Assembly (NCBI RefSeq): GCF_011290505.1 | Contig: NZ_JAANPV010000004.1 | Span: 124,001 to 188,000, forward strand | Direction: 5' to 3' | DNA length: 64,000 nucleotides | From: Paenalcaligenes suwonensis | Lineage (GTDB): Bacteria > Pseudomonadota > Gammaproteobacteria > Burkholderiales > Burkholderiaceae_B | Shown: one piece after another, positions 40,531-50,218 of the stretch | How positions within the stretch are numbered: position 1 is the first letter of the stretch | Layout: every line of letters starts with the position of its first letter | The notes under the pieces: generated by a model | The model's input: the letters and a program-made list of their open reading frames with translations, nothing else | Told to the model about the DNA's origin: nothing | Databases searched by the model: none | Translations under genes and position numbers: made by a program

Positions 40531-42876
40531 TTATTTCTTTTCATTTTCCTGTTTGTTATTAGCAACTGTTTTCTTTGCAGCGCGTGTAGATACTTTACGT
40601 GCCTTAACAGTTTTAACAGGAATAGAAGCCGGTATAGATTTGTTTACATTTTCTGTAACAGTTGATGTCACATTAGCAGCTTGCTCCTTCTGCGCTAATA
40701 CGCCACCTAATATCACAATGATACGTTCCAGCGCTTTGGCCTCAGCCTTAGACAACTGATTCTCACTGCTACGTGCCAACCCTAGCAAGAACTCTGCCAA
40801 CTGCTTAATGGCTGCTGGTGATGCGTCTTGCAACAAACCTGGAATTGCCTCAATAGCTGCATTCTCATCCATATGCAGTAACAAAGCTTGTTCACGCAAT
40901 AGCTGACGAAACGCCACGCGTTCACTACCCTTGAGCCAACCAGCCTGATCCATCTGTGTGGCATGATGGAAATGCCTATCATCCGCCTCACCACGTTCCT
41001 TCAACACATAAAACATAGACCGTATCGCTGCCTCTGCCAGCCCACCTTGATCCATACGTGCGCCTAAGTGCTTCAAGGTAGCCTCCACATACGCCTTATG
41101 TTCTGGCGACTCTCCTGGGTGCTGTCGTACCGCTGACGTATCCTGCACGGCTCTACCTGCCAAGGCCTGTACCCATGGCGAACCATAGAGTGCATCAAAA
41201 AATGCCGCATAACCCTGATCTCGGTTATCTCTATAGTGATTCAGAAAGCGCGTAATCGCACCCGACACCTGCTCTTGCCATAGCAAGAAGGGGTTATCCG
41301 CGCTCGCCGGTGCTCGGTTAGCTCGCACTTGTTCAGCTTGCTCGCCTAACCATGCAGCAAAAGGATGATTGCTGCTCCACCACTCATATGAGGTACGTAG
41401 CGGATGCAAGGTTTGCATCCAATACGCGGTATACGGTGTCGCAAATGCACGCACCCATGGCTGCATCAAATTACGGTACAGCGCTAGGTTGATCTCGGAC
41501 ACCTTAGCAGCGGCAGCAAAACGCTTTTCAGACTCTTGGTCAGGCCGCACAATTTCGCGCACTTCCTCTACGCTACTACGGCGCAGCTTCAGCATATACG
41601 GGTCATCCACCGGGCATGCCGCGCGCACCTCGTCGCAATCTTCTACCGAAGCGTGATAGATCCCTGCTGGCAACAAATCTATGGTGTCTATGTGGCTAGT
41701 AAATTCTCTGTATTCTTTGCTGCCTACCCGTGACGATACAAAAATACCCAAATGACCAATACTGTCGTGCGTAGCGTAGACAATTGTTTGGTCATGGCTC
41801 AGCACTTCATCGTCATTTCTATATAAATCGGTAATCCAGCCTAACGCCTGACCGGGCGGCGTAATATTGTCCCCATACGAGCAGAAAACCAGTATGGGTG
41901 AACGTATATTACGTAAATCAATACGCAAGCCATCAGAGGTCATTAAACGAGCTGTGGACAACTTATTGCCGATGAACAATTCATCGACGATGTATTGCAT
42001 TTCCACATCGTTTAAAAATACATAACCACCCCAATATTTCTCGAAATCCAAATACCGAGGGCCTTCGGTATCTACATTCGCAAATAAGTTATATTGCTTA
42101 TTCCATAAGGTATTGGCGGGATCAAGGTTCTCGAAGTTCTCTACCAACCACGCGCCGTCAAAGCGGCCATTGCCCAGGTCGCTAGTCATGGCCGTCAACC
42201 AGCTACCGCCTAACAGACCACCTGTGTAACGCATAGGGTTATCGCCCGCCCAGTACGACAGCGGTGCACCGGCCACGATAATGGGACCAAACAGCTCAGG
42301 CCATAACGCTGCCGTCATCAAAATCTGCCAACCCGCTTGGCAATTACCAATAACAGCGGGTTTACCTTCGCTGTGCGCATGCAACTCACCCACATGCCGT
42401 ACAAACTCTGCTTCGGCACGAATCACATCTTCTACAGTTTGACCGGGGATTGGGTCTGGCAAAAAGCCGACGAAGTAACATGGATGGCCAGCGCTTAATG
42501 CCGCACCCATTTCACTTTCCGCCTTAAAACCACCAATACCGGGGCCATGCCCTGCACGCGGATCGATAATGATAAATGGGCGCTTGTTCTCATCCAGCTT
42601 CACATCAGCAGGAGGAATAATACGCATCAATGAATAGTTCACCGGACGTGGCAAGTCCTTGCCGCACAGCAACTGCTCGTACTCAAACTTCAATACCGTT
42701 GGTGCATCTTCTTCTAAGTGTTCACGATATTGGTCGCCACGTTGGCGTCTCACATCGGCATACAGCACGCTACGCTGCCAAAAATCCTTAACGTACTCAG
42801 CCCCCGCCTCGGCGTAATTCCATGCTGCTGAAAAGGGTGTGGACTCTGAAGGTGAAGTGGGTTTACGACTCGCCAT
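40531..42876 (-). CDS. DUF3141 protein, polyhydroxyalkanoate-synthase-like
   Basis: 781-residue protein with an N-terminal alpha/beta hydrolase domain related to PhaC. The nucleophile elbow reads GNCQAGW (cysteine where lipases have serine, as in PHA synthases), with VFCSYGDNITPP holding the acidic residue and ATHDSIGHLGIF the histidine. A helical region follows (about 480-740) and an Ala/Lys/Val-rich tail (VKTVKARKVSTRAAKK) resembling phasin or histone-like tails. The ATG at 42876 is chosen because GGGAG lies seven bases upstream; a longer frame from 42924 lacks this. Role uncertain: acyltransferase or hydrolase in hydroxyalkanoate metabolism. No phaA/B/C genes are in view. Confidence 0.8.
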   Translation of the reverse strand: MASRKPTSPSESTPFSAAWNYAEAGAEYVKDFWQRSVLYADVRRQRGDQYREHLEEDAPTVLKFEYEQLLCGKDLPRPVNYSLMRIIPPADVKLDENKRPFIIIDPRAGHGPGIGGFKAESEMGAALSAGHPCYFVGFLPDPIPGQTVEDVIRAEAEFVRHVGELHAHSEGKPAVIGNCQAGWQILMTAALWPELFGPIIVAGAPLSYWAGDNPMRYTGGLLGGSWLTAMTSDLGNGRFDGAWLVENFENLDPANTLWNKQYNLFANVDTEGPRYLDFEKYWGGYVFLNDVEMQYIVDELFIGNKLSTARLMTSDGLRIDLRNIRSPILVFCSYGDNITPPGQALGWITDLYRNDDEVLSHDQTIVYATHDSIGHLGIFVSSRVGSKEYREFTSHIDTIDLLPAGIYHASVEDCDEVRAACPVDDPYMLKLRRSSVEEVREIVRPDQESEKRFAAAAKVSEINLALYRNLMQPWVRAFATPYTAYWMQTLHPLRTSYEWWSSNHPFAAWLGEQAEQVRANRAPASADNPFLLWQEQVSGAITRFLNHYRDNRDQGYAAFFDALYGSPWVQALAGRAVQDTSAVRQHPGESPEHKAYVEATLKHLGARMDQGGLAEAAIRSMFYVLKERGEADDRHFHHATQMDQAGWLKGSERVAFRQLLREQALLLHMDENAAIEAIPGLLQDASPAAIKQLAEFLLGLARSSENQLSKAEAKALERIIVILGGVLAQKEQAANVTSTVTENVNKSIPASIPVKTVKARKVSTRAAKKTVANNKQENEKK

Positions 42877-42973
42877 CTTTGCTCTCCCAAAAGCTGTAAA
42901 GCAATCTGAAAAATGCCGCTGCATGACTCCAAGGCCCTACGTTAACTACCCGTTACACCTTGTCCAACGGCCT

Positions 42974-44098
42974 TTAAGCCATTTGATTGATCGTGCTTCT
43001 GAAGCGTCGCAATGACAGCAAAAACAGCACAACACCAATCGCGAATAGGGCTAAGAATGCAGGCCATACCACGGCAAGCCCGGCGCCGCGAAAAAGAATA
43101 GCCTGGCCTATTTCCACAAAATGCGTCGTCGGAGCGGCCTGCATGATGATCTGCACCAATTCGGGCATACTCTCACGCGGTGTCATCCCCCCAGACAGCA
43201 TTTGCAAAGGCAATAAAATCAATACCAGCAGCAATCCGAACTGCGGCATACTACGTGCCAGTGTTGCCAAGTAAATCCCTAGTGAGGTCATGGCAAACAC
43301 GCATAAAGCGGCACCGCACAGAAACAAGCCTATAGAGCCTTCAATAGGCACTTTCAGTAGTCCCTGTACCACTAGCATCAACGATGTAAAGGTTGCCAGC
43401 ACGACCACCAAACCCATGGACCAGATCTTCGACACCATGATCTCTCCTGGTGTGACCGGCATCACCAGCAAATGTTCAATTGTGCCGTGCTCGCGCTCAC
43501 GGATTAACGCTGCACCGGTCAAAATAATGGACAGCATGGTGACCGAGTTAATCACCTCTACGATACTACCAAACCAACTACGCTCTAGCGTGGGGTTAAA
43601 ACGCTGGCGAATTTCTAAATTAATGGGCAGCGATTGCGTAGTGCGGTAACGCTGCAAGAACTCCTGCACCTCACCATTCACAATTTGCTGGATATAGTTA
43701 TTCCCCGTAAACGCTTGGCTCATACGGGTAGCATCCACGTTCAACTGCACATCGGGGCTACGTCCAGCCAGTACATCGCGTTGGAATCCTGGAGGAATAT
43801 TCAGCACAAAGGTGTAATCCCCCCTGTCCATCCCTGCATCCATTTCACTTAATGTGATGTTCTGTGGTGACGCAAACTGCGGTGGATAAAAAGCGGAGCT
43901 AATACGTGTGGATAACGGTGATTCGTCTTCATCCACAATAGCAATCACCGCGTTGTGTAACGTTTCAGGCATGGCCGTTGCGCTGGTGTACACCGACACA
44001 CTAAAGATATACACAATCAGCAGCAACAGCATGGGGTCGCGCCACAAGCTCCATAGCTCTTTACGCCCAAGAAGAAAGATATTGCGTAACTGTCGCAT
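42974..44098 (-). CDS. ABC-2 type transport permease (YhhJ-like)
   Basis: 374-residue membrane protein: one N-terminal helix (LLLLIVYIFSVSVYTS), a large extracytoplasmic domain (residues about 45-170), and a C-terminal block of five helices with the ABC-2 signature GTIEHLLVMPVTPGEIMVSKIWSMG. It matches E. coli YhhJ. It begins 1 bp after the RbbA-like gene, and the four-gene order (outer-membrane factor, HlyD, RbbA-like, YhhJ-like) resembles the yhiI-rbbA-yhhJ cluster plus a NodT-type channel. Confidence 0.88.
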   Translation of the reverse strand: MRQLRNIFLLGRKELWSLWRDPMLLLLIVYIFSVSVYTSATAMPETLHNAVIAIVDEDESPLSTRISSAFYPPQFASPQNITLSEMDAGMDRGDYTFVLNIPPGFQRDVLAGRSPDVQLNVDATRMSQAFTGNNYIQQIVNGEVQEFLQRYRTTQSLPINLEIRQRFNPTLERSWFGSIVEVINSVTMLSIILTGAALIREREHGTIEHLLVMPVTPGEIMVSKIWSMGLVVVLATFTSLMLVVQGLLKVPIEGSIGLFLCGAALCVFAMTSLGIYLATLARSMPQFGLLLVLILLPLQMLSGGMTPRESMPELVQIIMQAAPTTHFVEIGQAILFRGAGLAVVWPAFLALFAIGVVLFLLSLRRFRSTINQMA

Positions 44099-44099
44099 C

Positions 44100-46847
44100 T
44101 CAATGCTCCTGCTTGCGTAATAACAGCACAGACAAGCCTATGATCACGGGCACCGCAATCAATAGCGGCACAAAGGTACTGGCCAAATCGTGCAAGCCTA
44201 ACCCTTTACCAAACACTCCACGGCTAATAATGAACATGTAGGTAGCAGGGTAAATATCCCCCACCAACCGTCCCACCCCTTCCAAAGAAGATACAGGGTT
44301 CAACATGCCGGCGAACTGCACTGCTGGAATTAAGGTACCAATCAGGGCCAAGAACAGTGCGGCAATCTGACTGCGTGTAATCGCCGATGCCAATAGCCCC
44401 ATGCCGGTAGAAATAATGGTGAACAGTAAAGCCGCCAAAAACAGCGTCACAAAGCTGCCTTTCATAGGCACACCAAACACCGTCACCGCCAACAAGCACA
44501 TGCACAAGAAGTTCAGCAGCGCTAACAGCACATACGGAATTTGCTTCCCAAGCAAGAACTCCAAGCGGGTGACTGGCGTCACATACAAGTTAATAATGGC
44601 ACCTAATTCTTTCTCTCGTACTACAGCCAACGCTGTTAGCATCGCAGGGAACATCAATAGCAACAGCGGTATGACTACAGGCACCATCGCTGGCAAACTA
44701 CGCACATCAGGGTTATAGCGGTAGCGGGATTCTATGCCCGCAGGCAGCGTATAACTTAACCCTGACTGCTCGGCTTGGTCTAACAACCAATGCTGGTGTA
44801 TGCCCTGCACATAGCCTTGAATAGTTTCCGCACGCGTAGGCATTGCACCATCTACCCACACACCTACTTCTGCATTTTGTCCGCGCTTCACACTTTGCGC
44901 AAAACCTGGTGGTATTTCTATAGCAAGCGACAATTCACCACTACGCATACGCCTATCGAGCTCGTCGTAATCTTGTATAGGTGGCTGCTCGATAAAGTAG
45001 CGCGAACCCGCCAAACTCAGGGTGTAATTCTGACTAATAGAGGTTTGATCTCGGTCTAGCACCCCATATCTAAGGTCTTCAACGTCTAAGCTGATCCCGT
45101 AGCCCATGATGAACATCATGATCAGCGAACCTGCCAGCGCTAACGTCGCACGTATAGGGTCTCGCTGTAGCTCTAGCGCCTCGCGCCAGGTATAGCTTAA
45201 TAAACGCTGTAAGCTAAACCCTTTTTGCACATGCGGTGTCTCCACAGGCTCAGTGACAGCTTCGTGCAACGCTTCGGCCTCGCTGGGCTTACTGCTCATG
45301 GTTTCGCCACTGGCTTCTAACAAATAGCCAATAAACGCTTCTTCTAGGGTCGCTGCACCACGCTTTTCTACCAGTTTGGCAGGCGCATCACTATCTAGCA
45401 CTTTACCGGCGTGCATCATGGACATACGGTCACAACGAGCCGCTTCGTTCATGAAGTGCGTAGAAATAAAGATCGTGACTTTATCGCGTCTAGACAGCTC
45501 CACCAACAACCGCCAGAAGCCATCCCTAGCAACGGGGTCTACACCCGACGTAGGCTCGTCTAGAATCAGCAGCTCAGGTTTATGCACCATCGCTACAGCC
45601 AACGACAAACGCTGACGTATCCCCAACGGCAACGCAGAAGGCAGGCTATGGCGTACATCGCCCAAATCAAAACGCTGCACCATTTCATCAATACGTTGCT
45701 CTAACTCGTCCTCAGGGACGTGGAACAACTGCGCATGCAGCACTAAGTTTTGATCGACGGTGAGCTCGCTATACAGCGAAAACGCTTGGGACATATATCC
45801 CACACGACGGCGGGTATCTAAATCATGCGGGTCTACCTCATGCCCAAACAACCATGCTTTACCGCGCGTGGCAGGCAACAAACCTGTCAGCATTTTCATG
45901 GTCGTAGATTTACCGCAGCCGTTTGAGCCCAAAAACCCAAAGATCTCGCCCCTACGAATACGGAACGACACACTATCCACCGCGACGAAACTACCAAAGC
46001 ACATGGTGAGGTCTTCAGCCTCAATCGCAATATCGTCGTCATCCACCTCTAATGGCGGGATGACCACCGCAGCGTGACCTTGCTTCTTAGACTCTGGCAG
46101 CAGCTCTATAAACGCTTCTTCTAGGTTCTGTTTACCGGTGCGCTCAAAGAATTCTTCGGGTGTGCCTGTGGCCAAAATCTGGCCATCATCCATCGCCATT
46201 AGCCAGTCAAAGCGTTGTGCCTCGTCCATATAGGCCGTGGCGACGATCACACTCATACTGGGCCTGTCTACCCGTATGCTGTCAATTAAGTCCCAGAACT
46301 GGGCACGCGCTAGCGGGTCTACCCCAGTAGTAGGCTCATCTAAGATCAGAAAATCAGGGTCGTGAATCAGGGCGCAGCACAAACCCAGCTTTTGCTTCAT
46401 CCCGCCCGACAACTTCCCGGCAGGTCGCGACAAAAACGGATACAAGCCTGTTGCCGTAGTCAGCTCATCGATGCGGCGTCTACGTTCAGCAGCATCGTGC
46501 CCAAATAACCTACCAAAAAATTGCAGGTTTTCTTCTACTGACAACGTGAAGTAGAGGTTCTTCCCCAAACCCTGAGGCATATAGGCAATGTTGGGGCACA
46601 CCTTATCGCGGTGCTCCTTGCTAGACATATCACCGCCCAGCACATCAATACGCCCTTTCTGAATGGCACGCGCGCCTGCCAGTAACGACAACAGGCTAGA
46701 CTTCCCCACCCCGTCGGGGCCTAACAACCCTACCATGCACCCGGCAGGAATATCCAGACTCAATCCCTGCAGGGCTACTTTTTCACCGTAGTGTTGCCAG
46801 ACCTCTCGAACTTGGGCAACCACTGCTGGGCTACCTTGTTCAGCCAT
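44100..46847 (-). CDS. rbbA: RbbA-like ABC transporter: two ATPase domains fused to an ABC-2 permease
   Basis: 915-residue fusion. The first ATPase domain has Walker [10 protein letters not shown] near residue 40, LSGGMKQKL and [10 protein letters not shown]; the second has GSNGCGKST near 310, [10 protein letters not shown] as a degenerate signature and [10 protein letters not shown]. From about 550 an ABC-2 permease domain follows with the [24 protein letters not shown] segment and six helices. This is the domain order of E. coli RbbA, called a ribosome-associated ATPase; with HlyD and NodT-type partners here, an exporter role is more plausible. It starts 3 bp after the HlyD gene. Confidence 0.87.
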   Translation of the reverse strand: MAEQGSPAVVAQVREVWQHYGEKVALQGLSLDIPAGCMVGLLGPDGVGKSSLLSLLAGARAIQKGRIDVLGGDMSSKEHRDKVCPNIAYMPQGLGKNLYFTLSVEENLQFFGRLFGHDAAERRRRIDELTTATGLYPFLSRPAGKLSGGMKQKLGLCCALIHDPDFLILDEPTTGVDPLARAQFWDLIDSIRVDRPSMSVIVATAYMDEAQRFDWLMAMDDGQILATGTPEEFFERTGKQNLEEAFIELLPESKKQGHAAVVIPPLEVDDDDIAIEAEDLTMCFGSFVAVDSVSFRIRRGEIFGFLGSNGCGKSTTMKMLTGLLPATRGKAWLFGHEVDPHDLDTRRRVGYMSQAFSLYSELTVDQNLVLHAQLFHVPEDELEQRIDEMVQRFDLGDVRHSLPSALPLGIRQRLSLAVAMVHKPELLILDEPTSGVDPVARDGFWRLLVELSRRDKVTIFISTHFMNEAARCDRMSMMHAGKVLDSDAPAKLVEKRGAATLEEAFIGYLLEASGETMSSKPSEAEALHEAVTEPVETPHVQKGFSLQRLLSYTWREALELQRDPIRATLALAGSLIMMFIMGYGISLDVEDLRYGVLDRDQTSISQNYTLSLAGSRYFIEQPPIQDYDELDRRMRSGELSLAIEIPPGFAQSVKRGQNAEVGVWVDGAMPTRAETIQGYVQGIHQHWLLDQAEQSGLSYTLPAGIESRYRYNPDVRSLPAMVPVVIPLLLLMFPAMLTALAVVREKELGAIINLYVTPVTRLEFLLGKQIPYVLLALLNFLCMCLLAVTVFGVPMKGSFVTLFLAALLFTIISTGMGLLASAITRSQIAALFLALIGTLIPAVQFAGMLNPVSSLEGVGRLVGDIYPATYMFIISRGVFGKGLGLHDLASTFVPLLIAVPVIIGLSVLLLRKQEH

Positions 46848-46850
46848 GGC

Positions 46851-47918
46851 TTACTCCGTTACCGAAACAACGTTAGATAACGATGCCGGCCACGACGCCT
46901 CTGCATCCAACTTAATCCACGCGACACCAGGCAGCCCCACTTTGACTTGCTCCATGTACTTGCGTAGCAGCTCTGGGGAAATATGTGCACGCACGCGGAA
47001 CATCAGTTTTTGGCGTTCGTTTGCGGTTTCTACTGTTTTAGGGGTGAATTGCGCATTACTGGCCACAAAAGACACCTTGGCAGGAATCACCAGATTCGGC
47101 GCAGCATCCAATACAATGCGTACGTCGGTGCCAATGGCTACACGGCCCGCTACCGACTCTGGCAAGAAGAAGGTCATGTACACATCTTCTAAATCCAGCA
47201 AGTTCAGCACTTTACCGCCTGCGCCCAGCACTTCACCAGGTTGAGCGATACGGAACTGCACACGACCGGCGCGCGGCGCTTTCAACTCGCTATCGCGCAA
47301 GTCGGCATCAATACGAGCAATCGTAGCTTCTGCGGCTTTCACTGTGGATTGCGCACCAATTAACTGTGCTTTAGCTGCTTCTACTGCGGCATCTGACGAC
47401 GCTGCTTGTGCTTTAGTTGCAGCCAATACAGCCTCTGCACCGCGTACACGCGCACGGTCATCGTCTAGTTCCTGAACCGAGGCTGCACCTTCTCTGGATA
47501 GCGTACGGGAACGAGCTAGCCTGCGTTGCGCCGCATCTAACTCGGCCTCACGTTGGGCAATGAGCGCACGGGCTGCCAGCACATCACTCTCGCGCAATCG
47601 TACTTGCGCTTGGGCTGCCGCTACGCCATGTTCAGCTTGCTGATGACTGGCGACTGCCTCATCACGCTGAGCCAACAGCACATCGACTTGCATAGAAGCC
47701 AATGGCTGATCTTTAGTCACAAAGTCGCCCTCTCGGACCACAATATTTTCAATACGGCCGCCCAACTTAGCGGCCACATCTACCTCTGTGGCTTCTATAC
47801 GTCCATTACCCTTAACAAAGGCATCGCCCAAACCATCATCGTTAAACCACTCCCAGCCCTTCCAAAGCAGGCCTAAGGCAATCAGAACACCCGCTACCAC
47901 CACAATTTTTTTCTTCAT
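46851..47918 (-). CDS. HlyD/EmrA-type periplasmic adaptor (YhiI-like)
   Basis: 355-residue membrane fusion protein. One N-terminal helix (KKIVVVAGVLIALGLLW), a split biotinyl-lipoyl domain (RIEATEVDVAAKLGGRIENIVVREGD before, LKAPRAGRVQFRIAQPGEV after), a long coiled-coil hairpin rich in Ala/Gln/Arg (about 85-200), then the beta-barrel domain. It links the RbbA/YhhJ inner-membrane parts to the outer-membrane factor encoded 6 bp upstream. Confidence 0.9.
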   Translation of the reverse strand: MKKKIVVVAGVLIALGLLWKGWEWFNDDGLGDAFVKGNGRIEATEVDVAAKLGGRIENIVVREGDFVTKDQPLASMQVDVLLAQRDEAVASHQQAEHGVAAAQAQVRLRESDVLAARALIAQREAELDAAQRRLARSRTLSREGAASVQELDDDRARVRGAEAVLAATKAQAASSDAAVEAAKAQLIGAQSTVKAAEATIARIDADLRDSELKAPRAGRVQFRIAQPGEVLGAGGKVLNLLDLEDVYMTFFLPESVAGRVAIGTDVRIVLDAAPNLVIPAKVSFVASNAQFTPKTVETANERQKLMFRVRAHISPELLRKYMEQVKVGLPGVAWIKLDAEASWPASLSNVVSVTE

Positions 47919-47924
47919 TGTGCA

Positions 47925-49430
47925 TTACTCTCTTTGACTCGCTACATTCTCTGAGGCAGATGCTGCTTTGGCCTCTTCCTTGGACTGCTGTGTGCCACCA
48001 CCTAAAGCGGCATATAAACTTACCTGACTGGCTAATAACTCATAACGCACCTGTACCAGTTGCTGGCCTGCTGCTAGTAAATCACGCTCAGCATCCAGCA
48101 CTTCCAGATACGCCGCCGAACCATTGTCGTAACGTAATTGCGCCAGTCGTGCGCGTTCTGCCTGCGCCTGCTGAGCATTACGTTGAATAATCAATTGCTC
48201 ACCTAACCAGTATTGGGCAGACAACGCATCAGACACCTCTCTAAAAGCAGTCTGAATAGCCTTTTCGTATTCTGCTACTTGCATGGAATGTCGTACCTCG
48301 GCTATATCAAGGTTTGCCTGTCTACGCCCTGTATCGAAAATAGGCAACGAAATAACAGGCACAAAAGTCCATGCTCTACTGCCCGATGAGAACAAATCGT
48401 CTAATTCTGCACTAGCCGTTCCCACACTGGAGGTCAGCGCTATACGTGGCAAAAAGGCCGCCCGTGCTGCACCAATATCCGCGTTGGCGGCTTGTAACTG
48501 ATGCTCCGCCGCCATGATGTCAGGTCTATTCAATAACAAATCAGAGGGCAGACCCGGCGTTAATGCCACCATGGCATGCTGTGTGTCCAACGGCGGCAAA
48601 GACTCTGGCAAACTAATGTCCGTACCGACCAACTGATATAGCGCATGCCATTGAGCGGCTCGCGCTTGTTGCAAGCTCACATGCAAAGCTTGTGCCTGAT
48701 GCAGCAGTGTTTCTACTTGAGTAAGGTCTAGCCTAGAGGTAGCGCCCTCTTCATAGCGACGCTTGAAAATACGGTAAGATTTCTCGCGTGTTTCGACGGT
48801 ACGTTTTGCTAACGCTTCGCGCTCATCTAAGCCCCGCAACTGAAAATAGCCATCCGCCACTTGGGCGATTAATGCCACTCGCACCGCTTGTTGCGCCGCT
48901 TCGGTTGCCAACCAGCGTTGTAATGCCGCATCTTTTAGGTTGCGTACACGCCCCCAAAGGTCGATTTCCCAACTATTAAAACCTACCTCGGCACGGTATT
49001 CGCTACCTACCCGTGATTGCCCCGTTGGTGATAAGTCAGCGGGCACTCGTCCACGTGCCCCTTGCCCACCTACCGTTACCGTTGGCAGTTGATCCGCACG
49101 TTGGATTCTGAAAGCCGCCTGCGCCTCTTCCATTCGGAGGATGGCCAAACGTAAATCACGGTTATTTTCTAATGCAACCTGAATCAGTTGCTGAAGCTGA
49201 GGGTCCGTAAAGTAGCTTTGCCAAGGTAAACTAGCGGCTATCGACGCGTTAAGATTCTGATCAGATTGAGCATCCACCGGCCATTGTGCTGGTATAGGTG
49301 AAGGCGGCACTTCATAGTCAGGCGCCAGTGACATGCAACCACTGAGCGCCAATGCTGCCAACAACACAGTAGGTCGTTGTAGCCATGTAGCAGTGCCCGT
49401 ACTCAACACAGGCTTTATTGTGTAAACCAT
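47925..49430 (-). CDS. NodT/TolC-family outer-membrane efflux lipoprotein
   Basis: 501-residue outer-membrane factor. A lipobox LALSGC follows a short signal peptide, so it is lipid-anchored. PDYEVPPSPIPAQW after it is the usual NodT opening, with two TolC repeats (ALENNRDLRLAILRMEEAQA and LLNRPDIMAAEHQLQAANADIGAARAAFLPRI, cited in part) forming the beta-barrel and alpha-tunnel. First gene of the efflux operon; the divergent TetR gene lies 83 bp away with an operator-like palindrome between them. Confidence 0.92.
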   Translation of the reverse strand: MVYTIKPVLSTGTATWLQRPTVLLAALALSGCMSLAPDYEVPPSPIPAQWPVDAQSDQNLNASIAASLPWQSYFTDPQLQQLIQVALENNRDLRLAILRMEEAQAAFRIQRADQLPTVTVGGQGARGRVPADLSPTGQSRVGSEYRAEVGFNSWEIDLWGRVRNLKDAALQRWLATEAAQQAVRVALIAQVADGYFQLRGLDEREALAKRTVETREKSYRIFKRRYEEGATSRLDLTQVETLLHQAQALHVSLQQARAAQWHALYQLVGTDISLPESLPPLDTQHAMVALTPGLPSDLLLNRPDIMAAEHQLQAANADIGAARAAFLPRIALTSSVGTASAELDDLFSSGSRAWTFVPVISLPIFDTGRRQANLDIAEVRHSMQVAEYEKAIQTAFREVSDALSAQYWLGEQLIIQRNAQQAQAERARLAQLRYDNGSAAYLEVLDAERDLLAAGQQLVQVRYELLASQVSLYAALGGGTQQSKEEAKAASASENVASQRE

Positions 49431-49466
49431 GCTCTATTTCACAGTATGAAAAGATTTGATAGAATA

Positions 49467-49482
49467 AAACGTCCGGTCGGTT
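49467..49482. promoter_or_regulatory. TetR-type operator
   Basis: AAACGTCC GGTCGGTT is a near-palindrome (6 of 8 positions match in each arm) of the CCGACCGGTCGG type used by many TetR repressors. It lies between the divergent efflux operon and the regulator gene and should control both. Confidence 0.6.
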
Positions 49483-49513
49483 GTTTTGTATTATACAGAA
49501 GTTCAGCATTATT

Positions 49514-50218
49514 ATGATTACCAGCCACCATCCTTGCACGCCCACCCCTGATTCTTGCGCCACATCGTCCGAGGACGACAAAAAGGCGACAGAGAAAAAA
49601 CCTCGTAGGCGTTATCTACCTGCTGCAAAACGCAAGCAGGAAATTTTGGATGCTGCCCTCACTGAGTTCACCAGCAATGGATACTCCAGTACCACCATGG
49701 AGAGCATTGCCGCGAGCGCAAAAATCTCCAAGGCTGGTATTTACGCCCATTACCGCAGTAAAGAAGAAATCTTCCAAGCGCTGATGATGACGGTACTTAC
49801 ACCCGTTAAGCCCGTAGATTCGTCATGGATGCCAGACACTGAAAACCCGTCCGTAGAAGAAATCGTGGATGCCTTTTTAGCACAGCAGTACGACAAGCTA
49901 GAAGACCCAGCTGTGCTGACTACCTTTAGGTTGCTGATTTCTGAAAGTGTGCGTGTACCCGAACTGATTCAGCACTGGCATTCGCAAGTGATTGATAGAC
50001 GCGTACAACGCGACCAATTGATTGTGGATGAATGCGTGCGTCGTGGTTTGCTGCGAAAAAGCCCTATTACGGAAAACTTCTTCTTGGCAGCAGCACCCTC
50101 TTTGCAGTGGGTAATTTTGGCCGTGCTTTTTAACGACACTGATACCGATAGGCTGCATAACCTGCGCCATGCACACCGCGAACTGTTGTTAGAACTGTTA
50201 CGCCCGTTGGCTGTTTAG
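49514..50218 (+). CDS. TetR/AcrR-family transcriptional regulator
   Basis: 234-residue regulator. The HTH region reads AKRKQEILDAALTEFTSNGY, STTMESIAASAKISKAGIYAHYRSKEEIF, preceded by a basic patch KKPRRRYLPAA. The start at the ATG of MITSHH is preferred over one 33 bp upstream, which would lie over the operator. The ligand-binding C-terminal domain is of the AefR-like type. Divergent from the efflux operon, which it probably represses. The stop overlaps that of convergent waaA within TTAG (50215-50218). Confidence 0.9.
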   Translation: MITSHHPCTPTPDSCATSSEDDKKATEKKPRRRYLPAAKRKQEILDAALTEFTSNGYSSTTMESIAASAKISKAGIYAHYRSKEEIFQALMMTVLTPVKPVDSSWMPDTENPSVEEIVDAFLAQQYDKLEDPAVLTTFRLLISESVRVPELIQHWHSQVIDRRVQRDQLIVDECVRRGLLRKSPITENFFLAAAPSLQWVILAVLFNDTDTDRLHNLRHAHRELLLELLRPLAV

